Positions 15,118 through 17,353 of a stretch of DNA of 17,353 bases are shown in pieces. Every line of letters starts with the position of its first letter. Within the stretch, counting starts at the first letter, position 1. The position numbers and the translations under genes are program-made. Source of the stretch: Acidobacteriaceae bacterium. Its GTDB lineage: Bacteria; Acidobacteriota; Terriglobia; Terriglobales; Acidobacteriaceae. Under the pieces are notes generated by a model. It did no database searches. It had not been told where the DNA came from and worked only from the letters and a program-made list of their open reading frames with translations. The DNA lies in NCBI GenBank assembly GCA_030049955.1, contig JASIJX010000390.1, positions 1 through 17,353 of the forward strand. The letters are read 5' to 3'.

Positions 15118-15423
15118 ATGGAGACCGAGGTAAGCGGCGGTCTTCATGCAGCAGCCTGGTGGGACCTTGCCGCCCTGGAAAAGACGTTCGTTAGTGCGGG
15201 TGTCGCTTCAGCGGACCAGCTGGAACGGCATGCTGAGGGCGAGGGTGGTCTCGGGCTATTCATTCGGTCCCTAGTTGGCGTGGACTGCGCCGCAGCTAAG
15301 AAGGCGTTCTCCCGCTTCCTGAACAGCCGGACCCACACAGCAAACCAGCTTGACTTCGTGAACCTGGTGATCGATCCGGCCACACAGCTTTTTCCCGTTA
15401 CACACGTGTCGATGATTCTGTAG
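15118..15423 (+). pseudogene. Remnant of a type I restriction endonuclease R subunit (HsdR C-terminal region)
   Basis: A 101-codon open frame whose middle, from about residue 15 to 86, matches the C-terminal helical region of HsdR proteins: DLAALEKTFVSAGV, LGLFIRSLVGVDCAAAKKAF, SRFLN and NQLDFVNLVID. Full HsdR proteins exceed 750 residues; the motor and nuclease domains are absent, and the sequence departs from the family both before and after this block. The frame ends at a TAG inside a repeated 14-mer. AGGAG stands five bases before the ATG at 15118, so a short peptide could be made, but no HsdM or HsdS gene is near. I read it as a relic of a lost or rearranged restriction locus. Confidence 0.7.
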
Positions 15424-15445
15424 CGGTACTGGATTCTGTAGCGGT
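15414..15445 (+). repeat. Direct repeat, 14 bp x 2, with 4-bp spacer
   Basis: GATTCTGTAGCGGT occurs at 15414-15427 and 15432-15445, separated by ACTG. The first copy contains the stop codon of the HsdR remnant. It may mark a recombination or slippage junction. Confidence 0.85.
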
Positions 15446-15839
15446 CGCTGCCATCATGAAGAGTTGTTGGAAAGCCCGCGAATCATGCGGGAGAACCTTC
15501 TCAATTCTCGAACGTCAAGATCCCGCAAGGAATTGCCGTCGCGTCCTCCATAACACCAATGGCTGAAGACGTTCGACGCGACAAAGGTGCCTGAGGTCCG
15601 ATCTTTCAGCTCTTTCGTAATAACTTGAAACTCACTGTTCGTGCATCTGCTTATGGGGCATAAAGACGCAATTTCCACAATCCACGCGGCTTTTTGCAAA
15701 AAATCTATTGACTTTCGTCCGATCGGCGGGTACGCTTCTCTGCCAAATTGGTCAGACCATCGTTTTTATTAGCTTATCAGTGGTCGCACCAATTTCTCAA
15801 TCCAATACCACTTGCAGGTCCGCTAGGAGGAACACCAGC
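15424..15839. other. Intergenic stretch without a supportable gene
   Basis: The 416 bases between the HsdR relic and the GH28 gene hold the second copy of the 14-bp repeat, a weak inverted repeat (CCCGC/GCGGG, 15475-15491), and the promoter of the hydrolase. An 81-codon leftward frame starts with TTG, has no ribosome site and no recognisable family, so I do not call it a gene. Confidence 0.6.
15708..15736 (+). promoter_or_regulatory. Sigma70-type promoter of the GH28 gene
   Basis: TTGACT (15708-15713), a 17-base spacer and TACGCT (15731-15736) form a plausible promoter. Transcription would begin near 15743, leaving a leader of roughly 100 bases before the start codon at 15840. Confidence 0.5.
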
Positions 15840-17126
15840 ATGACCCAAAATGTGCTGTTCCGCGTCATCACTGCCCTCGGGTTTGTGACGGCGCTGTCAA
15901 TCACCACCGCGCTTCCGGCGCAAACCGTCGCTACTGGCGACAGCCGTTCAGTTTCGCAACCCAGTACACCGACCGCATGCGAAACTTTGTCGGCCCAATT
16001 CACCTCGTCCGAAGTGGACGTCGAAGATCCGACCACCAGCGACGACACAACACGCATCCAGGACGCGCTCAACTCCTGTGAAGGCTCGGGCAAGGCAGTG
16101 GTTCTGGCCGCCTCCGGTTCAGACAATGCCTTCCTGAGCGGCAAGCTGACCATCGAGAGCGACGAAAGCCTGGTCGTCAATTCTGGCGTCACGCTCTACG
16201 GCAACAACAGCTATAACAGCGAGTCCGAGCTCATCGATGTTCCCAACAGCAACACGGGAATCTACGGGCCGGGCACGATTGACGGGCGCGCCAACGTGTA
16301 CACATTCAGCGACACTCCGCGTCTGGTGCAGACCAGTAACGCCAGCAGCTTCATCGCCTACAACATCACCCTGCAGAACGCCGCGCACCCCAACCTCTAC
16401 ATCCAGGGCGGCAACGGCGCCACGGTGTGGAATGTGACCATCAACACTTCACCCAATCAAGCCAACGCCGATGGCATCGATATCGACAGCATCACGAACG
16501 TGACGGTGAACGATTCGAACATCACGGCGGGCGACGACGGCATCGCCGTCAAGACCAATGCCGCGGCCGCCTCGAACATCACGGTAGAGAACACGAACCT
16601 CTACGGTACGCACGGACTGTCGATCGGCAGCCAGACCTTCGACGGCGTGACGAATGTTCTCTTCAAGAACAACTATGTCTATGGCAAGACCTCCGGAGGA
16701 ACGGCTTCGACCGATGCCAACGCCATCAACATCAAGACCGACGAGGATTGCGGCGGCCTGGTGAAACAAGTGACGTACGAAAACACATGCATCAGCTACG
16801 CCAAGCACCTGATCATCGTGAACGCTTACTACGGAAGCTGCAGCGGCACCTCAGGCACGCCAGAGTTCGAGGACATCATCGTCAACGGCGTGAAGTCAGA
16901 GAATTCTGTGTCCGGCGCATACGAGACTTTTGCCGGATACAGCTCGAGCTACCTGGCGCAGGTTTACCTGGGCAATATCGATCTCGACAGCAACACGCAG
17001 AGCGGTGACGAGTACACCGACGCTTACCTGGACAACGTAGACGGCCTCGATCCCTCGGGCACGGACGTGACCGACGGCAGTTGGAGTGCGAGCGGCAGCG
17101 TGCCGAGCTGCTCATTCAAGTTCTGA
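15840..17126 (+). CDS. Secreted glycoside hydrolase family 28 (polygalacturonase-type) enzyme
   Basis: A 428-residue protein with a Sec signal peptide (MTQNVLFRVITALGFVTALS, likely cut after LPA at residue 27), then a parallel beta-helix. GH28 signatures are NADGIDIDS (209-217), GDDGIAVK (231-238) and THGLSIGS (257-264); Asp211, Asp232, Asp233 and His258 match the polygalacturonase catalytic set. The usual RIK is Asn297-Ile-Lys299, so the substrate-binding Arg is lost. It probably cleaves galacturonate or a related polymer outside the cytoplasm. The frame is open back to 15708, but GGAGG at 15826-15830 lies nine bases before the ATG at 15840 and the signal peptide begins there, which fixes the start. 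It stands alone, with no link visible to the polyol operons. Confidence 0.88.
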   Translation: MTQNVLFRVITALGFVTALSITTALPAQTVATGDSRSVSQPSTPTACETLSAQFTSSEVDVEDPTTSDDTTRIQDALNSCEGSGKAVVLAASGSDNAFLSGKLTIESDESLVVNSGVTLYGNNSYNSESELIDVPNSNTGIYGPGTIDGRANVYTFSDTPRLVQTSNASSFIAYNITLQNAAHPNLYIQGGNGATVWNVTINTSPNQANADGIDIDSITNVTVNDSNITAGDDGIAVKTNAAAASNITVENTNLYGTHGLSIGSQTFDGVTNVLFKNNYVYGKTSGGTASTDANAINIKTDEDCGGLVKQVTYENTCISYAKHLIIVNAYYGSCSGTSGTPEFEDIIVNGVKSENSVSGAYETFAGYSSSYLAQVYLGNIDLDSNTQSGDEYTDAYLDNVDGLDPSGTDVTDGSWSASGSVPSCSFKF

Positions 17127-17140
17127 TCCTTCAATTTTCA

Positions 17141-17180
17141 TCCCCAGATCTTTAGGCCCTCGATTCTTGTTCCCCAGATC
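17141..17180 (+). repeat. Direct repeat, 10 bp x 2
   Basis: TCCCCAGATC at 17141-17150 and 17171-17180, spaced 30 bases start to start, in the gap after the GH28 gene. Function unknown. Confidence 0.7.
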
Positions 17181-17185
17181 AATCC

Positions 17186-17213
17186 GAACGGCCCCCAATT
17201 GCGGGGGCCGTTC
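17186..17213 (+). terminator. Strong perfect hairpin after the GH28 gene
   Basis: GAACGGCCCCC, loop AATTGC, GGGGGCCGTTC: 11 perfect base pairs, GC-rich, 59 bases after the stop codon. It lacks a T-run on either side, so it is either a Rho-assisted or T-less terminator or an mRNA-stabilising 3' hairpin. The remainder of 17127-17353 shows no supportable gene. Confidence 0.6.
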
Positions 17214-17353
17214 AGGAACATGCTTATGTGGGCAACCCGGTTGAGGGGCTGAAGAAGAAATTGGAATTGCGGGTAGTGGCGTCAATTGCCTGACAGCCAC
17301 ATTCCGGTTCCTGAATGAGGCTCGCTTCGCCGTCATCAGCCGGATGTAATTCT

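Noticed and set aside
15454..15699. 81-codon leftward frame between the HsdR relic and GH28 gene
   Set aside because: TTG start, no ribosome-binding site, no recognised motif; it also runs close to the GH28 promoter.
16427..17008. 193-codon open frame inside the GH28 gene
   Set aside because: Out-of-frame product is extremely His/Arg/Gln-rich, typical of a shadow of a repetitive beta-helix gene.
17112..17336. 74-codon leftward frame after the GH28 gene
   Set aside because: Overlaps the perfect hairpin and the GH28 end; its Pro/Arg-rich sequence is driven by repeats rather than by a protein family.

Overview
This 17.4 kb window comes from a free-living, carbon-scavenging soil-type bacterium. 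Moderate GC (judged by eye), a secreted pectinase-type hydrolase, several oxidoreductases and the codon style would fit an Acidobacteriota genome (Terriglobus/Granulicella-like). That placement is inference, not proof. No phage genes, complete IS element, CRISPR array, tRNA or rRNA was recognised.

Layout. (1) Positions 1-5964: a DeoR-family repressor, cut off by the left edge, is read leftward. It faces a tight rightward operon: an FGGY kinase of glycerol-kinase type, an APC permease of ethanolamine-permease type, a GlpA-like FAD/[2Fe-2S] dehydrogenase and a second FAD oxidoreductase. A 17-bp palindrome in the divergent promoter region is a good repressor-site candidate. (2) Positions 6190-12803, all leftward: SDR dehydrogenase, PuuP-like APC permease, DhaK, DhaL, a headless LsrF fragment, an ABM-domain (LsrG/YgiN-like) protein, a D-threonine-aldolase/D-serine-dehydratase-like PLP enzyme and an AraC regulator. 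Short gaps and overlaps indicate one long transcript. (3) Positions 13087-14894: a divergent second SDR, then a cyclase-family metal hydrolase on the opposite strand. (4) Positions 15118-15423: an internal scrap of a type I restriction HsdR subunit with a short direct repeat across its end. (5) Positions 15840-17126: a secreted GH28 hydrolase with its own promoter and a strong downstream hairpin.

How the genes may work together. The two convergent operons look like two catabolic branches for small polyols, hydroxyketones or amino-alcohols that end in triose phosphates. In branch 1 a kinase phosphorylates a glycerol-like substrate and a GlpA/GlpB-like pair oxidises the product. In branch 2 an SDR makes a hydroxyketone, DhaKL phosphorylates it, and an LsrG/LsrF-like pair isomerises and cleaves it. 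The LsrF gene has lost its first two-thirds, so branch 2 is either decaying or ends differently. Substrate-pocket changes (Arg to Gly in the kinase) and the two amine/amino-acid-type permeases suggest the substrate is not plain glycerol. The actual substrate cannot be read from the sequence.
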